Source of the DNA: Tubulanus polymorphus | Taxonomy: Eukaryota > Nemertea > Palaeonemertea > Tubulaniformes > Tubulanidae | Direction: 5' to 3' | Assembly: GCF_964204645.1 (NCBI RefSeq) | Contig: NC_134033.1 | Coordinates: forward strand, 7,786,231 to 7,850,230 | Length of the DNA: 64,000 bases | Part shown: positions 42,776 to 55,906 of the stretch, one piece after another | How positions within the stretch are numbered: position 1 is the stretch's first letter | How the letters are laid out: the number at the start of each line of letters is the position of its first letter | Made by a program: the position numbers and the translations under genes | The notes under the pieces: generated by a model | What the model saw: only the letters and a program-made list of their open reading frames with translations | The model's database searches: none | Told to the model about the DNA's origin: nothing

Positions 42776-43778
42776 CTGTAAATAAACAAATGAAACTCAT
42801 CTGATTTATGAAACATGTACAGAATGATTGTGATGTGAAATACCATCAAAACACAAAATGTATGTAAGACCCTTTGTGGGGCTACCTAGAATTCAAAATT
42901 ATAATCCATAGTTTATCTTGGAACTTTGTTTGTGAGGATATCTCCCTCAATTTTTGGATATTAAGTAAGACTTAAACTGACTTGTCAAATTGTGCAATTT
43001 GTATAAACTGTCAACTTTCAATCCATTTTCAGGGTTTCCAGTGGTAAGGCCAGGATAAAAAGACGTACTTTTACGGTAATTTTAGACCCCAAAAGGAATA
43101 ATAGAAGCATATTTTTGACTCAGAAAGAAGAACTTTCCAGTAAAATGAGGGCGCATCAGGAAGCATTTCTGCAATGCCTTCGCATGGATACTGGTCAAGT
43201 AGACCAAATGTCATGGTCAAATGCAAATGAAGAATGTCCTGCTCTACTTGGAATCTGGAAGCAAGACTCCATCCAGGCCCAGTTAATCATTTAGCAGATG
43301 GCAACATCTTGTTGGCCCGGCGACAAAACGCCATGTGAATGCTCACCGAAATTTGGTCCGGTCTAAATTTTCACCATACCAGGAAAGGACCCATTTAGAC
43401 CGGTCTATGAACCACTGAACGCAGCTTTACATTCCTATTGGATTCAGGTCTCGAATTTTGGCAAATCTGACCTACAGCATTTCTAGCATAGTTTGCTGTG
43501 GGTTGGTACAGCAACCCACAGCAATACTTCAAAACCTACATTTAATTTCAAATTTGCTGGGAGCAAATTATCAATTAATTGTAAGGATTTTTTGCAATAT
43601 CATTCAGACAAATAGTAAATCAACTATTGACGAATTAACTTTATCATTCAACCACTTGATATATTTATCTATGAACCACTGAAGACAATAGATTTGAGCA
43701 CCACTATTCTGGCGTTACTACTAGGCCTAGAATCAATAGGCTGTAAGTACTCTAGCTCTGTGCCTTATACAGGTAGCT

Positions 43779-44873
43779 ATGAATAGAACTGCCATCACTT
43801 CTTCTGTTTTTATACAATGTAAAAGCTTTGGTGGTGCAGCTTTGAGATGGTTCTCATCGTATTTGGAAAGGCGAAACGTTGCTGTTGTTAATGGAAATAG
43901 CAGGTCCACTAGTCAAACTCTGCTTAATGGTGTACCGCAGGGATCAGTTCTAGGTCATGTTCTCTTCACGATATATACTCTGCCGTTAAGTGATCGGATA
44001 AGTGTGCCCTATCACCTATATGCTGACGATAACCAGCTCATGGCGTCAGCTCGTTGTGGTGATAGGTCGACTTGCGGTAACACTATATCACAAGTAGAAT
44101 CGTGCGTTGCGGATGTTAGCAATTGGTTGTTTGATAACAGATTAGCTTTGAATGCCCGCAAGACGGACATGATAAATATTGTTTTGTCACGTCGAACTGG
44201 TACAATACCTGGTATTAATGTAGGTGATTCGTTTATCGAGGCTTCAGATTCCGTTCGTGATCTGGGTGTTATTCTAGATAGAAGCATGAACATGCAGTGC
44301 CACATTCAATCGATTTGTAGGAAAGCTTATGCCAAGCTATACGGCATAAGTCGGATTAGCCGTTTCCTTGATCGTCCGAGTCTCGAGCCCCATGCGTTTG
44401 TTACTTCTATCATAGACTGTAACAACAGTTTACTTTATGGATTACCGCAAAAGTCAATCGCACCACTCCAACGTGTACAGAATTCAGCGGCGCGTGTCAT
44501 TCTCCGAAAACGCAAATACGATCACGTTACGCCACTACTAGTCGAGTTGCACTGGCTACCAGTTGCTGCTCGCATTAAATATAAAGTGTTGCTAACCGTG
44601 TTCAAATGTGTCTATAGTTTAGCACCGGCATATTTGTGTGATCTGATTAAGAGACCCGACTCTGGACATGTCACGAGATCTACCTTATCAACCCTGTCTG
44701 TGAGACGTACCAAAACACAATTTGGAGATCGTAGTTTTTCTGTTGCAGGGCCAAAACTCTGGAACACAACGCCAGCATATTTACGAAACATTAACTCACT
44801 CACGCAATTTAAATCAGCAGTCAAGTCCTGGCTTTTTTCAGTGACCACCTCAGTCGGAGAACTAGCGCTTTGA
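43779..44873 (+). CDS. CR1/L2-like LINE, 3' half of ORF2 (364 codons, open)
   Basis: The frame is truncated at the 5' side and open to the stop at 44871. It encodes ALRWFSSYLERRNVAVVNG, LLNGVPQGSVLGHVLF, PYHLYADDNQLMAS (YADD catalytic pair), NRLALNARKTDM, DLGVILDRSMNM, LQRVQNSAARVI and LHWLPVAARIKYK. It ends with the FGDRSFSVAGPKLWN..P..LR phrase of CR1/L2 clades. The endonuclease and the first RT motifs are missing, as in a 5'-truncated copy. The short 3' tail AAGGCGCTATAGAAAAAC and a (TTA)n run follow. One in-frame TGA-free reading suggests recent arrival. Confidence 0.87.
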   Translation: MNRTAITSSVFIQCKSFGGAALRWFSSYLERRNVAVVNGNSRSTSQTLLNGVPQGSVLGHVLFTIYTLPLSDRISVPYHLYADDNQLMASARCGDRSTCGNTISQVESCVADVSNWLFDNRLALNARKTDMINIVLSRRTGTIPGINVGDSFIEASDSVRDLGVILDRSMNMQCHIQSICRKAYAKLYGISRISRFLDRPSLEPHAFVTSIIDCNNSLLYGLPQKSIAPLQRVQNSAARVILRKRKYDHVTPLLVELHWLPVAARIKYKVLLTVFKCVYSLAPAYLCDLIKRPDSGHVTRSTLSTLSVRRTKTQFGDRSFSVAGPKLWNTTPAYLRNINSLTQFKSAVKSWLFSVTTSVGELAL

Positions 44874-44875
44874 AC

Positions 44876-44930
44876 TTTTTATGGAAAGGCGCTATAGAAA
44901 AACTTATTATTATCATTATTATTTTTATAA
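44876..44930 (+). repeat. LINE 3' tail and (TTATTA)n microsatellite
   Basis: GGCGCTATAGAAAAACTTAT leads into TTATTATCATTATTATT, the usual simple-repeat end of CR1/L2-like elements. Confidence 0.75.
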
Positions 44931-44934
44931 CAAG

Positions 44935-45472
44935 AAAGAAATTCTAAGAATGGGCTTGCTGACATGGTTGTACTGAAAGCTTGCTTGGTGGTTTTGTATT
45001 TCTGTAGTAGAATTATTCAAACTTTGAACTTATTACTTTTTAAAGAGCTAAGAGATCAGTGTTGTCTTACTTCCAAACATGAAATTTTACACCCGGGAAC
45101 TTCGAATCTGAATGGTTTTATTGTAGACGTGGACCAAGTAAGTACAAGCTTTTTTTGGATGGTTGTTATTTGAACATTGTGGTGTCTTAATGGAATCTAT
45201 CATACGGTGATAATTTGTAGATTACGTATCGGATTGCGTTGAAATAATTTTGCTGTATAGAAAAATTCACAGCTGAAAGAAAAAACGTGACTAACTCGAG
45301 TGACTTCAGGTGAAGAGATGCGAACACGAAAATAGATAGGAGCCACAATTTTTCTTTTCAAATAATAAATACATTAAGCAAGATTAAATTGCATTTCCTT
45401 CAAATGACTATCCACTACTATCATCCGTTAAGTTAATGCCACCATAGACTACCGCCTCCTGGCTCTCTGAAG
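44935..45472. repeat. Paralogous repeat, copy 2
   Basis: Matches 13868-14400 in the same orientation. Here it begins directly after the LINE simple-repeat tail, so the LINE may have inserted at its edge. Confidence 0.75.
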
Positions 45473-45479
45473 AGAAAGG

Positions 45480-47345
45480 GTGCCGTGGGCAAAGAGACAA
45501 ACCCACAGCAATAGTTTTACAACCAACAGTAAATGCCACTGTTGCCGTTGTTAATTTTGAGGACTGTTCATCCCTTTTAGATTTACAATTGAACTGATGA
45601 TACTGTTACTTTAATGAGACACTTCTGAACCCAAAGTGTCACACAGGTTTAATATTTTTCATTATATATCGTTAAATTTCCAACATAGTACTCTGGTATT
45701 GTCTATCAATTCTTGCAGGCCATATCTTAAATGTCTTGCCTAGATTGTGGGATTAGGTAAACTAACTAGGCAGTGCTGATTAACGAGGAATAAAAATTGC
45801 AATATAAATTCAAAATGGCAAATAGAAGATGCAATACTAGGTAATAAATATACTAAAGTTTATATCCGAGTTTCGCCACCATGTATCAACAACTATGAGA
45901 ACACATTTCAATAGAATAGATAGTTAATCGCTCATTTTGAAGATAGTCCAAAATTGTTAAAAACGCTTGACACAATCAAAATGGTTCAGTCTTGAAAGTA
46001 TTAACATAGATATCAATAAATACCCTCCCCCATAAGGTGAATGTTTCCGATAAATTTTAGCATCCTAACATCAGTAACCAGACCTGCCAACATCAAAAAC
46101 AGATTTGGAGTAATTTTGATAGTAGTGTTTCTCCTTAAAAGTAGTTTTTTTGAAGATTATAAAAAATAGTAGTTTTCTCTCAGTAGGGTAGTTTTGAATA
46201 AACAGCTCAAATAAATTGTAGTTCCCGCAACAGTGTAGAAGCTTTTACTGTTTTAGCTGTGTACAGACATCAGATCATGACGGAAAATGGACCAGGAAAC
46301 GTAAGTGTCACCTTTTCTCGACGCTTTTAAATATGGATACAAATTTGAATAGAAATCCTTAAATTTCTGACACGACTTTTTGTTGCCTGTTGCTGCACGC
46401 TTCATTCTTCCACGACTTACTTCACAAAATCTATCATATATACAAGACACGTGCACACGAGAAGACGGCTCACGAGGTATTGATTCAACCACAAGATGAA
46501 TTCCTAGTATAGTAATGGGTTTTTCCCAGGGACCAAATTAGCCATGCACCGTTATAGTATAGAAATCAACACAATTTTTATTTCATACATATAGTATCTT
46601 TTATTTCTGGGCCTGTTTCATTAAAAAACTAATTAACTCCAAGATCAACTAAATAATAATTAGCGGTAGATAATCTTAATCAATCAGGAAATTAAATTGA
46701 TTAAATAGTTAATCCTTTGGGTGATATAAGGCCCTGTGAAATCAATTATCAAAGTTTGATGGACTAACGGCAACGGCAGACTATTCTATATCACGAACAC
46801 TTTTATGGTTCAGTATTGTCTACCGATCTCCAGTCAATTCAGATCTCCAGTCAATTTCCGCAGAGCAAAGGAGAACCCTGCATACGAAATGTGCGCCTGC
46901 TGAGAGACGCCCGAACACCGGTAAAATTATCGTAGGTATTTAGTTGAAATCGTAAAATTAAGAAAAGAAATGTCTTCAAGCATCAAATTAGTCTCATTTT
47001 CGTATTTTGGTCTTTAGGCCTTTCGAATCGTATTTTTCTACTACTGCCAGTACTAGCGTTGTGATAGCAACTTTCTCGTAAAAAATACGCTGATATTTTA
47101 GATGTTGGCAGGTCTGAGTAACAGGTAGTCTTATTCAATTTTCTCCGTTGATGATGGATGTGTCTGGAGATTAACTTCGTTAACAGTTAGATGTCTAAGA
47201 AAGTGATGAATGTTGATAACACATATGCCCAACCTAGAAAATTGCTCAATACCATTCATAGATTTCTAATCTTCTCTGATACAACAACGACCAAGTTTTT
47301 CATGACGTTCAAACCCAGAAAATATCAAAACTTTCTTTTCTTGCC
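45480..47345. other. No recognised gene
   Basis: Intron sequence. The small minus-strand frame 46253-46492 has no flanking evidence of being an exon. Confidence 0.35.
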
Positions 47346-47349
47346 TTAC

Positions 47350-47510
47350 CTGGTTAAGAATTCTGTCGGCCAGCTGACCTCGATTTGTTTTTCTTCAAGT
47401 TGAATGACCATTAGAATCTCTGTTATGAATTTCTCGGTTTGTGAAAGAGAGCGGTATGTTTCAGTTAGCTGTATTAACAACTTATTGCATAATACTGTTA
47501 CAGGATCATC
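47350..47510 (-). CDS. URB2: URB2-like, exon 2 of those visible
   Basis: This 161-nt exon lies between a TTTCAG acceptor and a CAG/GTAAGG donor, phase 0 in and phase 2 out. It encodes 53 residues including LTETYRSLSQTEKFITEIL and VSWPTEFLT. The previous exon ends in phase 0, so the two join without adjustment. In URB2 proteins the matching stretch carries a Y..LRQ...F...L core. The intron upstream (47511-57804) holds the second DIRS element and the patchwork duplication. Confidence 0.72.
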
Positions 47511-47819
47511 CTGAAATTGAACAGGAAATTAACATCTTCATACTCTCCGATTTTCACAGCAAGACATCTGAGATCTAATAGCAATAGGCGAGTCACCATT
47601 GCCAGCAAAACTTGTTCTCGTATGAACTTTGAAATCCTGTTTTTTCCGATTCAAATTGCCTTTAAATTAATACCTGCCTCTTATGTGGTAGTTTTTAAGT
47701 TGTGTAAACGCCCAAATCACACTTAGATTGGATGTCCCTAATTCCCAAGTCTATTGATAAGTACTTGAAGTGTAAGTGAACATTTGCTTACACTCCTATA
47801 GACATTCAAAACAAGCAAA

Positions 47820-48620
47820 GGATAAATGAAACAATACCAACGGTGGATATACATATGTAAAACATATTCTCACAAGGTGAGCATTTAGAATTCAGGTGTG
47901 TACGGTACCTACTCCAATGAAACGCTCACCATTGTGTGGCTTACCCATAATTACACAGAGCCGTCGGAAGGAATTTTTCAGGGGCGAGGCTTATTTCTGA
48001 AGGGTGGTCTGGGGGCCCTCCCCTAGAAAAATTTTGAAAATTCAATCGCCGGAGATGCGTTTTGGGACCATTTCACAGTCTCATTCACAGAAGCATGAAA
48101 AGTTGTGAGCAGACCACATAGGACAGAGAACGACGAGCCGCTACGCGGTACAGCGTGCTTTTGAAAAAATTTTTGTTAAGCAAAAAAGTGGGGCGGCTTC
48201 AGCTGCCCCTGCCGCCCCTGTTCTGACGGCCCTGTTAAGTCAGTGGCACCAGAATTCCCAGAATTTCCCATACATCCCAAAAACAGCCAATCACATTCAC
48301 TTGAAGAAACGACGCCCTTCCCTCCCCCAATCAAAGTAATCGCAATTTTATATGCAAGAGCTTAGAATTTAACGGCCAGAGTATTTTTGAGAATTTTAAC
48401 AAAGTTGACCATGCCATCAGCAAAGTTCATTGACCTAGCGGCCATCTTGATTCTGACTAGGCCAGTTTTCGGGCTACAGACCTGTACAGGGTATATGAAT
48501 GAACTAAAATCAAACTAATATCAAATCAATCCATTGAAGCATCTGCAAAACTTCCAAAAGTAACTGGATTCGGACGTCTGACAAAAAGTGAACACAATTG
48601 CCTGCTGGGACATAAGAGGG
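47820..48620. repeat. Partial copy of the TGGTTTACC repeat with an insertion
   Basis: AAATGAAACAATACC and AATGAAACGCTCACC match parts of 742-2412. 47955-48236 is an insert that starts CAGAGCCGTCGGAA and ends TTCTGACGGCCCTG, an imperfect inverted repeat. It also shares the TCGCCGGAGATGCG phrase with the hAT-like element at 26079. The 3' part from 48440 resembles the tail of the CTCF-motif repeat. Confidence 0.55.
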
Positions 48621-50282
48621 TTCAGAACATGTACAAGCATTCACACCCTGCTTGGCGACAGGCCTGAGCGCACTCTACAACAATTTACATTCATCTCCCT
48701 AGGAGGTGCTTCAGGGGATTAGCTACTACGGAAAAGCAAAGAAATTTAGGGCAATTGCAAATTATGAGGCAAAAATATGAAGTAATTCGGTCAAAGATGT
48801 ACCGGTATGCAAAATATATTACAATCAAGCATTACTATTACAATATTTTTTCTTCTATAAATCAAATAAAAATATGCAGATAAGTCAAATAAATAATAAT
48901 AACCGCTAAACATTTTTTTGAATACCCGGTACTGTACAGTGGCGCCCCCACGAGCCACGTGACTTAATTTCTTCCGAAACACAGTGCAAAGAGCCGAGCG
49001 GGGAAGACGGGTGGGAAACTCCTGTGCCCCACGGAAGTACCCCTCAGAAATACAAATTTTACTCCAGAAAATTATGATATTTCCTTCAGGATACATTTTG
49101 TGAGGCACATATTAGAAGGACTAGCCAAGCACCAGGCGGTGGGTAAGGCTCCCAAATAATGTATGTAGGCGAAGGCCTAAAATAACGGGTGTTCAACAAT
49201 GAATAAAGGACCAATAGTCCAGTGGCTCGCCAAACTGTTGTAGGGAAGTAAAAAATCTTGTCACATAGCCTACTAATACGCAAAATTCATTTCATTGAAA
49301 ATTAAACATGAAAAAATAATGAAAAGGACTCAATTTTGGTCAGTGTGAACTTTTAATGATAACTGACTAATGCACCAGCTGATCTACCTCGTTCAATGTT
49401 ATGATGTCATGATGGAAGTCAAAAGCGGGTCAACACAAAATTTTATATAACCAAGATTTCGAGGGGTTTCGTCTTTGAAAGCCCATAACTACCGAACGAA
49501 GCGTCGGATCTTGGCGATATAAAGTGGTTCCGACACAAATAGCATTGAATTTTCACATGTGTGATTTTGGACAGTTAAAGATGCTGCATAAAAAAACGTG
49601 CTCAAATAAATTGAATTTTTGAAACTTCTTGGTAAATTTCTAAAAAAATATGAAACCCACGGCTTTTAACTTTGCGCACCATCAATTTTTTGCTTAATCC
49701 GTTCAATTCGCCCATTAATAGTGAAATTACATGCAACTGAAATTGCGTTTGAGCGTGGTGTATTAAGCAGACGAATGTTTATCGATCGGTCAGACCGTTA
49801 ACATATGCTCGCTGACGCGAGCCAAAAAACTTACCCCGGAAACCATGCAAGGACCGAATCACCAACTAGACCTGCGTTCATCGGTGAAAAAAGGCTGTGC
49901 AAAGATAATAACCTGCCTACAGCATTCGGACTCTAAATTAGACTCACGACCGGAGCAAACAGACAAAATATGTACACGTATATACAGATCTAAATCTAAT
50001 CGACTAACCTGTAACTATGCAAAATATATAAACATATCACAGCCCATGGGAGCAAATGAAACCACCACACTTCCCAGGAGCTCGGCAGAGACCCCCAAGG
50101 CCTAAGCTGCCGTACAGAACTGCAAAAATCAAGATCAAAACAATACATCCATCAATCATTTTGATTCGGATCAAAAGGATCCCATGAATGACGGGGATAA
50201 GAACTGGCGTGAGCAGATCCTGAAGGAAAAACCCGAACACCCTGTGTGAAACAGCTGGGCCCACTGCCAAAAGAGAACCCAG

Positions 50283-51120
50283 CTACCCCGAAACATCCTT
50301 CAAATAAAAAAAAGCAAAGGTATTCTGACTACTCCAGAACGCCCCTCGACAAACCACTTTGATGGACGCACCCAAAAATGCTGCCCATGAAGTCACCATC
50401 GAGCATACCTGATGACTGACAACACGAGCTGGCTCGGCATCTACCGACGATAAAGCCTCACGAATTAGTTCTGAGACCTGAGAAATAGTATCCTTCGAGA
50501 CATCCTTCGAGGACTGCTCATTCAGCAACATATAAACAACCAATCTCTCTCTCCTCAAAGTGAGGCTGTCCGACGCAAATAAAATCTTAACGCCCGCCCG
50601 GTCCGGAGATCGATTGGACCCTAAGCATCAGCGCCTCCACCCTCCACTCTCTACCACCCGCACCCGGTCTTTGAATCTTAGCGATGAAGTTGAGGTAAGG
50701 CCGGAGAACAACAAAACATGATCATGGCCAAAAACGATATGACCAGGTCGAGTCGTTGATGCATGAATCTCGGACCTTTTGGCCGACATAGTCAGAAAAA
50801 GAAGAAACACTGTTTTCTAAGTGAATTTAGAAAGACTCACTTCGGAGAGAGGTTCATATGGACTAGCCATGAGAAACTTTAGGACCACCCCTAAGTCCCA
50901 TGGAGGGATTTCCCGAGGCACTTTCAGCCGCGCTACTGTGAAACCCGCAATGAGCTGAGAAAAATACAGGGATCAGTAGTTAAGTCCTGGATACCAGCTG
51001 CCCTGAAAGTATGGCCAATAGCAGGCCGGTAACCTTAATAGTTACCACCTGCTGCCTCCTAACCTCAAAAAGAGAGAGGAAAAAATCTGCAAGAGCGGCT
51101 ACAGGGGAGAGCATGGATCA
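50283..51120 (-). pseudogene. DIRS copy 2 tyrosine recombinase
   Basis: 50810-50628 encodes MFLLFLTMSAKRSEIHAS with the catalytic Arg. 50558-50283 encodes VVSHQVCSMVTSWAAF and FAFFYLKDVSG with the Tyr nucleophile. The Arg of the His-x-x-Arg pair is replaced by Cys. Frameshifts lie between the pieces. Confidence 0.78.
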
Positions 51121-51169
51121 ATCCCCCGTTGACTACAGCAATCGCCATAGAGCTTCCACTTGGAGTAAT

Positions 51170-52105
51170 TTATCCTACCTGTACTAGGGCGCTTGGATTT
51201 AGCAATGAATGAGGAAGCCCTGACTGAAAACCCTGCACTCGCCAGGCATCGCTAGACAATGGCCAGGTGTGAAGGTTGGACATTTGAAACGCCGGGTGCC
51301 TCCGGAAACCCCTCGGAGACAGGAGGAATGGAAATTGCGGCAGGTACCTGGGGTTGTCGCACAGGAGGTTGAGAAGACAACTGAACCACGCCTGAGCTGG
51401 CCAGCAAGGCGCAATCAGAACTATCAGACAGGACGCCAGCTCTATCTGGTCGAGGACTGCTGATAAGACTTGAATCGGGGGGGTACACATACACCAGGAT
51501 CCGATCCCAGTGAAACGAGAACGCATCTACCATCCTCACCATCTGGTCTGGAAACGGGGACACAAACAGCGGGAACCTCTTGTTGAACCTGGTGGCGAAC
51601 AGATCTATCAATGGTTGGCCTACCAGGGACCCCACTCGAACTGCCACCTCTGGATGAAGCGACCATTACGTAGAAATGGCCGCATCCTGACAGGAGAGGG
51701 CGTCAGCAACAATGTACCTCTTGCTCACCAGGTGAACCACAGACAGGTGAATCCCTCAGGCCTGACAACAGAGGAGAATCTCCGTCCTAGGGTTGGTAAG
51801 CATAACCGATCTAGTGCCTCCCTTGTTCCGAAGATAGGCCCTGACTGTCTGATTGTCGGTGGCTAACCACACATGTCTGCCTATCAACCTCCTGCAAAAG
51901 AACCCCAGAGCCTTGCGGACCGCCAACAGCTCTAAATGGTTGATATGGAGAAGCCCCTCCTGATGAGACCTTCTCCCGGCTTTCTGCGAACTCTCCAGAT
52001 GGGCGCCCCAACTGGCGTGACTCACGCCGGTAGACAACTGGAGAGGAGCTCGGAGAGGAGCCAGAGATGTACCCTCCCTGAGGTTGCGAAGAGACATCCA
52101 CCAAC
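51170..52105 (-). pseudogene. DIRS copy 2 RNase H and linker
   Basis: It encodes SHASWGAHLESSQKAGRRS, LLAVRKALGFFCRRL, VWLATDNQTVRAYLRNKGG and, in another frame, GQPLIDLFATRFNKRFPLF. A TAA stop precedes the WSLHPEV segment. Confidence 0.75.
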
Positions 52106-53000
52106 TTAGTCCTGGAACCAGAGCGGGAAGCAAACCTCCCAAACTCTTCTCGATCGTAGCCAGCAGGCCTTCCAGAAAGGTTGAAATGGCCGGCTGTGGA
52201 GGCGACCCATTGGAATCACAAGGGACATGGAGCTCATTTGTCCGAGGACTCGGGACCAGTACTGCGTTGACCGAGCAGAGCTCGACAGGCCGGATACAGC
52301 TTCCCGGAGCTTGTCTACCCTGGCTTGGGTGGGATATACACAACCCTTGCGAGGGTCGAACTTCAAGCCCAGATAGGTGAAATTCTTAGACAGGTGTAAA
52401 TGAGACTTCTCGAGATTTATCCTGAAGCCCCAGTCCCGTACCAGGCCCAGCACGAAGTTGATGGACGCCTAACATTCGTCCTGAGAGTAACCCACAATTA
52501 ACCAGTCGTCAAGACACACGAAAATCTACACCCTTTTTTTCTGAAGATATCATTGAACCGGCTTGACTAGATTGGTGAACAACCAGGAGAGCCGAGAACT
52601 GGTACTGGCGACCCTTCCACTTGACCCGGAAGTAGCGACGCGAATTGGGGTGAATCGGCACCTGAAAGTATGCATCCTTCAAATCGATCGACGCCGCCCA
52701 TTGACCGGGGCGGAGCCCCTGAACTACCTGCTGTGGCGTGGTCATGCGAAACATCGGCACCCTGAGATGTTTTTTGAGAAGGGACAGGTCTATCACAGTG
52801 CATTGGCCTCCTGAAGCCTTGGGCATTGTAAACACTCTTGAGTTCCAGCCCGGAGAGGACTCGTTTTGAACCGGCTGGAGAGCACCCTTCTGAAGCAACT
52901 CCTCGATTGCAGGGGTAATATGTGACTCTTGACCTCTCTTGGGTCTCATTTCTGTAGGCTGTAGTTGATTTTTTGGTACTCCGCTGCCACTGGAGCACAC
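52106..53000 (-). pseudogene. DIRS copy 2 reverse transcriptase
   Basis: 53000-52509 encodes SHITPAIEELLQKGALQPV, SRVFTMPKASGG, AASIDLKDAYFQVPI (first catalytic Asp) and RVKWKGRQYQF. The YLDD region is broken by a frameshift near 52510 (LDDWLIV is readable in another frame). 52453-52106 resumes with RINLEKSHLHLSKNFTYLGL. Confidence 0.8.
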
Positions 53001-53189
53001 TTGCCCGAAAAAAGGCGTATCAATGAGGTCCTTGCCGCCAGAATCATGTTAGCATGAGCCCCGACGGCAAGAAAAATCACATGTGAAGCTGACCGTGGCA
53101 GAGACTGGATTATCCTATCCATACCTGCCAGGGCAGACGCAACCTCCGAGGGATCCGCCGTCCCCCTTTCCAGTAGTGACTGAACCTCC

Positions 53190-54816
53190 CTGAGCTCACC
53201 AATCAGTGACCGAACTCCCGATTCGTGTGATATTCTCCAGGAATGACAAAAAAGAGACCATCCCCCGCCGTAGGCATTTGAATGTTAAGGACAGGAGCAA
53301 CCAAGGATGCGGACAAAATTGACCTAGCACTGCGTCAACCAAACCATGCATTCGTTCAGTTGACCCGGGCGTACTATAATAGGATGCACTAAACGAGGAA
53401 TCGGTGGCCCAGTGAGAGAAAAACTTTCCCTGCTTGAGCCCAGACTCTGGCGGAGGATACGCAAACCCAGTCGGCTGATCCTGACCCCACAAGTGTCTAT
53501 CGATCCGAGTCCACTCGACCATCACTGCAGAGGACTCACGAAGAGCATGAGAGCCCTGTGCAGAGGCAACATATAAGGCCATACACTCTTCCGGATCCAC
53601 AGACTTAAGAGGTTTAGGCACGGTTGGGCCATGCTTGTGGAAAACCTCTTGTATTATGAGCGTGAGAAAAGGCCTATCCACCGGCGCCGAACAGTCAAAA
53701 GTTGTGGCAACCGAGGACGAAGGGCTGGGTGGTTGAACATTACTGATGTACGGGGATTGGTCACACCGGATGGGATTGGAGGTGACGACTCCCTACATCC
53801 CGAATGCGTGCCAAGACCTACCTTCAAGGAATACTCGTCAAAGTTTTTGAGATCAGGGACAGTGAGGGGAACATCCTCAGGACTGGAGTTCTCCAACTCG
53901 GACGGCGTTGGCCGCGAAGCTTGAGTTCCTATCAGGCCGAGATGGCCCTTTACCGATTCCAATAGACTTTGCATTTCCGCCTGAAAAGCCTAAAAATCCT
54001 CAGTGGAAATGAAATTGGACATGGAGGCCGCCGGCTCAGGAGATAAAGACCTCCAGGGACAGTTCCTGTAAAATCGTTGAGGACACTCTCGGCTCCTACT
54101 CGAAGATCGGGACCTCGAGGAGCTGCTGGACCGGGAGCGTGCCCTACTTTGTCGATAACGGTCACAAATTTTCCTACTTGAAGAGGTCGAACACGACGGC
54201 GAAGTGGACCGTCTCCACCCCACTCCAGGGGAGCGACGCATTGGCGAACGGGCTGGCGGAGAAATACGTGATTCCAGTTTCCCTGTGTAGGCTGAAAATC
54301 CTGGACCAGCCGAGCGACTCGAAACGAGCCCTGATTCGGATCTATCTGAAATCCCGATTCCGGACAATTTGAGGTTTTTAATAGGACACAGCCACAGAAC
54401 CCGGGCCCGGATGAGAACGGGTAGCCAGAGCCGAAGCACGGACGGTTTTAACTAGTGCCACCTCGTGAAGGCCAGACGGGGACCCAATGGAAGGTCAACT
54501 GGGACGGGACCGGCTGAATTCGTAGGGACAAAACCAGACCGGAATCGGGAACCTGTTTGGGCCGAGGTTTAATGGCATGTTGGATGGCTGTTTGTCTGCA
54601 ACCGGAGTGTTAGGGCGGTTGGCCGAGTCCTGGCCACTCCACGACTTTCTTAGCATTCTTGCTGCGGTATTGTCGCACAAAACTTCCAGTCAAGAGCTCC
54701 CTCGAGGGAACGCCGGCCTGCACCCCTTCTGGAGGTCGAACCGCGCCACTAGGAGAGGAGGTACCGGACAATTCATAAACCCAAGAATGGGCTTTCTTAT
54801 CTCTAGAATCCGACAT
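53190..54816 (-). pseudogene. DIRS copy 2 gag-like region
   Basis: The likely start is ATG at 54816 (MSDSRDKKAHSWVYELSG). A downstream stretch is very Ser/Arg-rich (SRARSRSSSSSRSRSSSRSR at 54439-53990), like copy 1. Then come FDEYSLKVGLGTHSG and a C-terminal part with LWGQDQPTGFAYPPPE. Frames change at least three times. Confidence 0.65.
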
Positions 54817-55906
54817 ATTTATTGGTTGCTGCTACAAAAGCAACAATAAACGACCCGCGAAAAAAATTAATCTTAAATTAAATTAATTATCAGAAATAAT
54901 AATTAATGATTCGCGAAAAATTTATCTCAAATTAAATGATTAGAAAAAATTTAATTAACGATTCCTTAATTGATATTTCCTTAATCAAACCCTATTATAT
55001 ACGGTTTGTCGGATGGACTCGGACTACCCACTAACCGAGAAGTCCCGACTGAATGAAAGGAAAAGGAAACAGGTGGGCTGAGACTGATGCCCGGCCGTGA
55101 GAAAGACCGATCGAATTTATAGACGAACTCACCGAAGAACCGGAGGTGCTAGCTTGGTCCGGGACCAACAAAACTACCATTTGGCTTGAACAAGAACTCA
55201 GAATAACGTCTAGGTGGCAGCTCCATTGGAAAAAAAAGCACCAAAGATGGCGGCGCAAAGGGAGAAATTGAGTCATGTGGCTCATGGCGGCACCACCCTA
55301 CGGTACCGGGTATTCCAAAAAATGTTTAGCGGTATAGTTCTCAAGCTAAGGTAACTTCTAATATGTGCCCCACGTAATGTATCCTTAAGGAAATATCAAT
55401 GCCATTTGTCTCATTCAAGTCGCAGCCAGATATCAGTTAACACAAAGATTGTTACTACGTACATTGTTACTACGGCCTGGACTACTTGATCCGAAACCTT
55501 TTATTCTGACGCTGCCAAATATTGATTTTTTTTCAATCAGCTTTTGGACAAACTTTTTGTCCAATCGGCTTTCAAGTTCATTCAGACCAAAAATGTGACG
55601 TCACAATAATACTATGGGACAGTAGTTATGAATCAGGTAATTCAAGAACATGTACTTAAAACATCATAGTTTACTGTGGGAACTTCTCAAAGTTTATTCC
55701 TCATACACAAGTGGTACATTTATGCTACGTAATTCACTTCCATATCTCGTCCAAATTAATTTGACTTAAGCGGGCTTGACTGTATTTCTGTTATTAATGT
55801 TGGAGTTTCCAAGCTTTCTAACCTACTCCAGTAGTTATTCCTCAAGTTTTGCTCATACACATTAATCTTTACATGGACATACATAAATGGACAATTTTTG
55901 GAGATA

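Larger units (their letters stand above)
48903..55332 (-). mobile_element. DIRS-type retrotransposon, copy 2 (more decayed)
   Basis: Inverted terminal repeats at 48903-48966 and 55270-55332 share GCTAAACATTTTTT, GAATACCCGGTAC and GAGCCAC.TGACT. Internal blocks at 49070-49125 and 55345-55400 are complementary. The order on the minus strand is gag, RT, RNase H, recombinase, as in copy 1, but sequence identity to copy 1 is moderate, so it is a different family. Frameshifts and stops occur in every domain. Confidence 0.82.
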
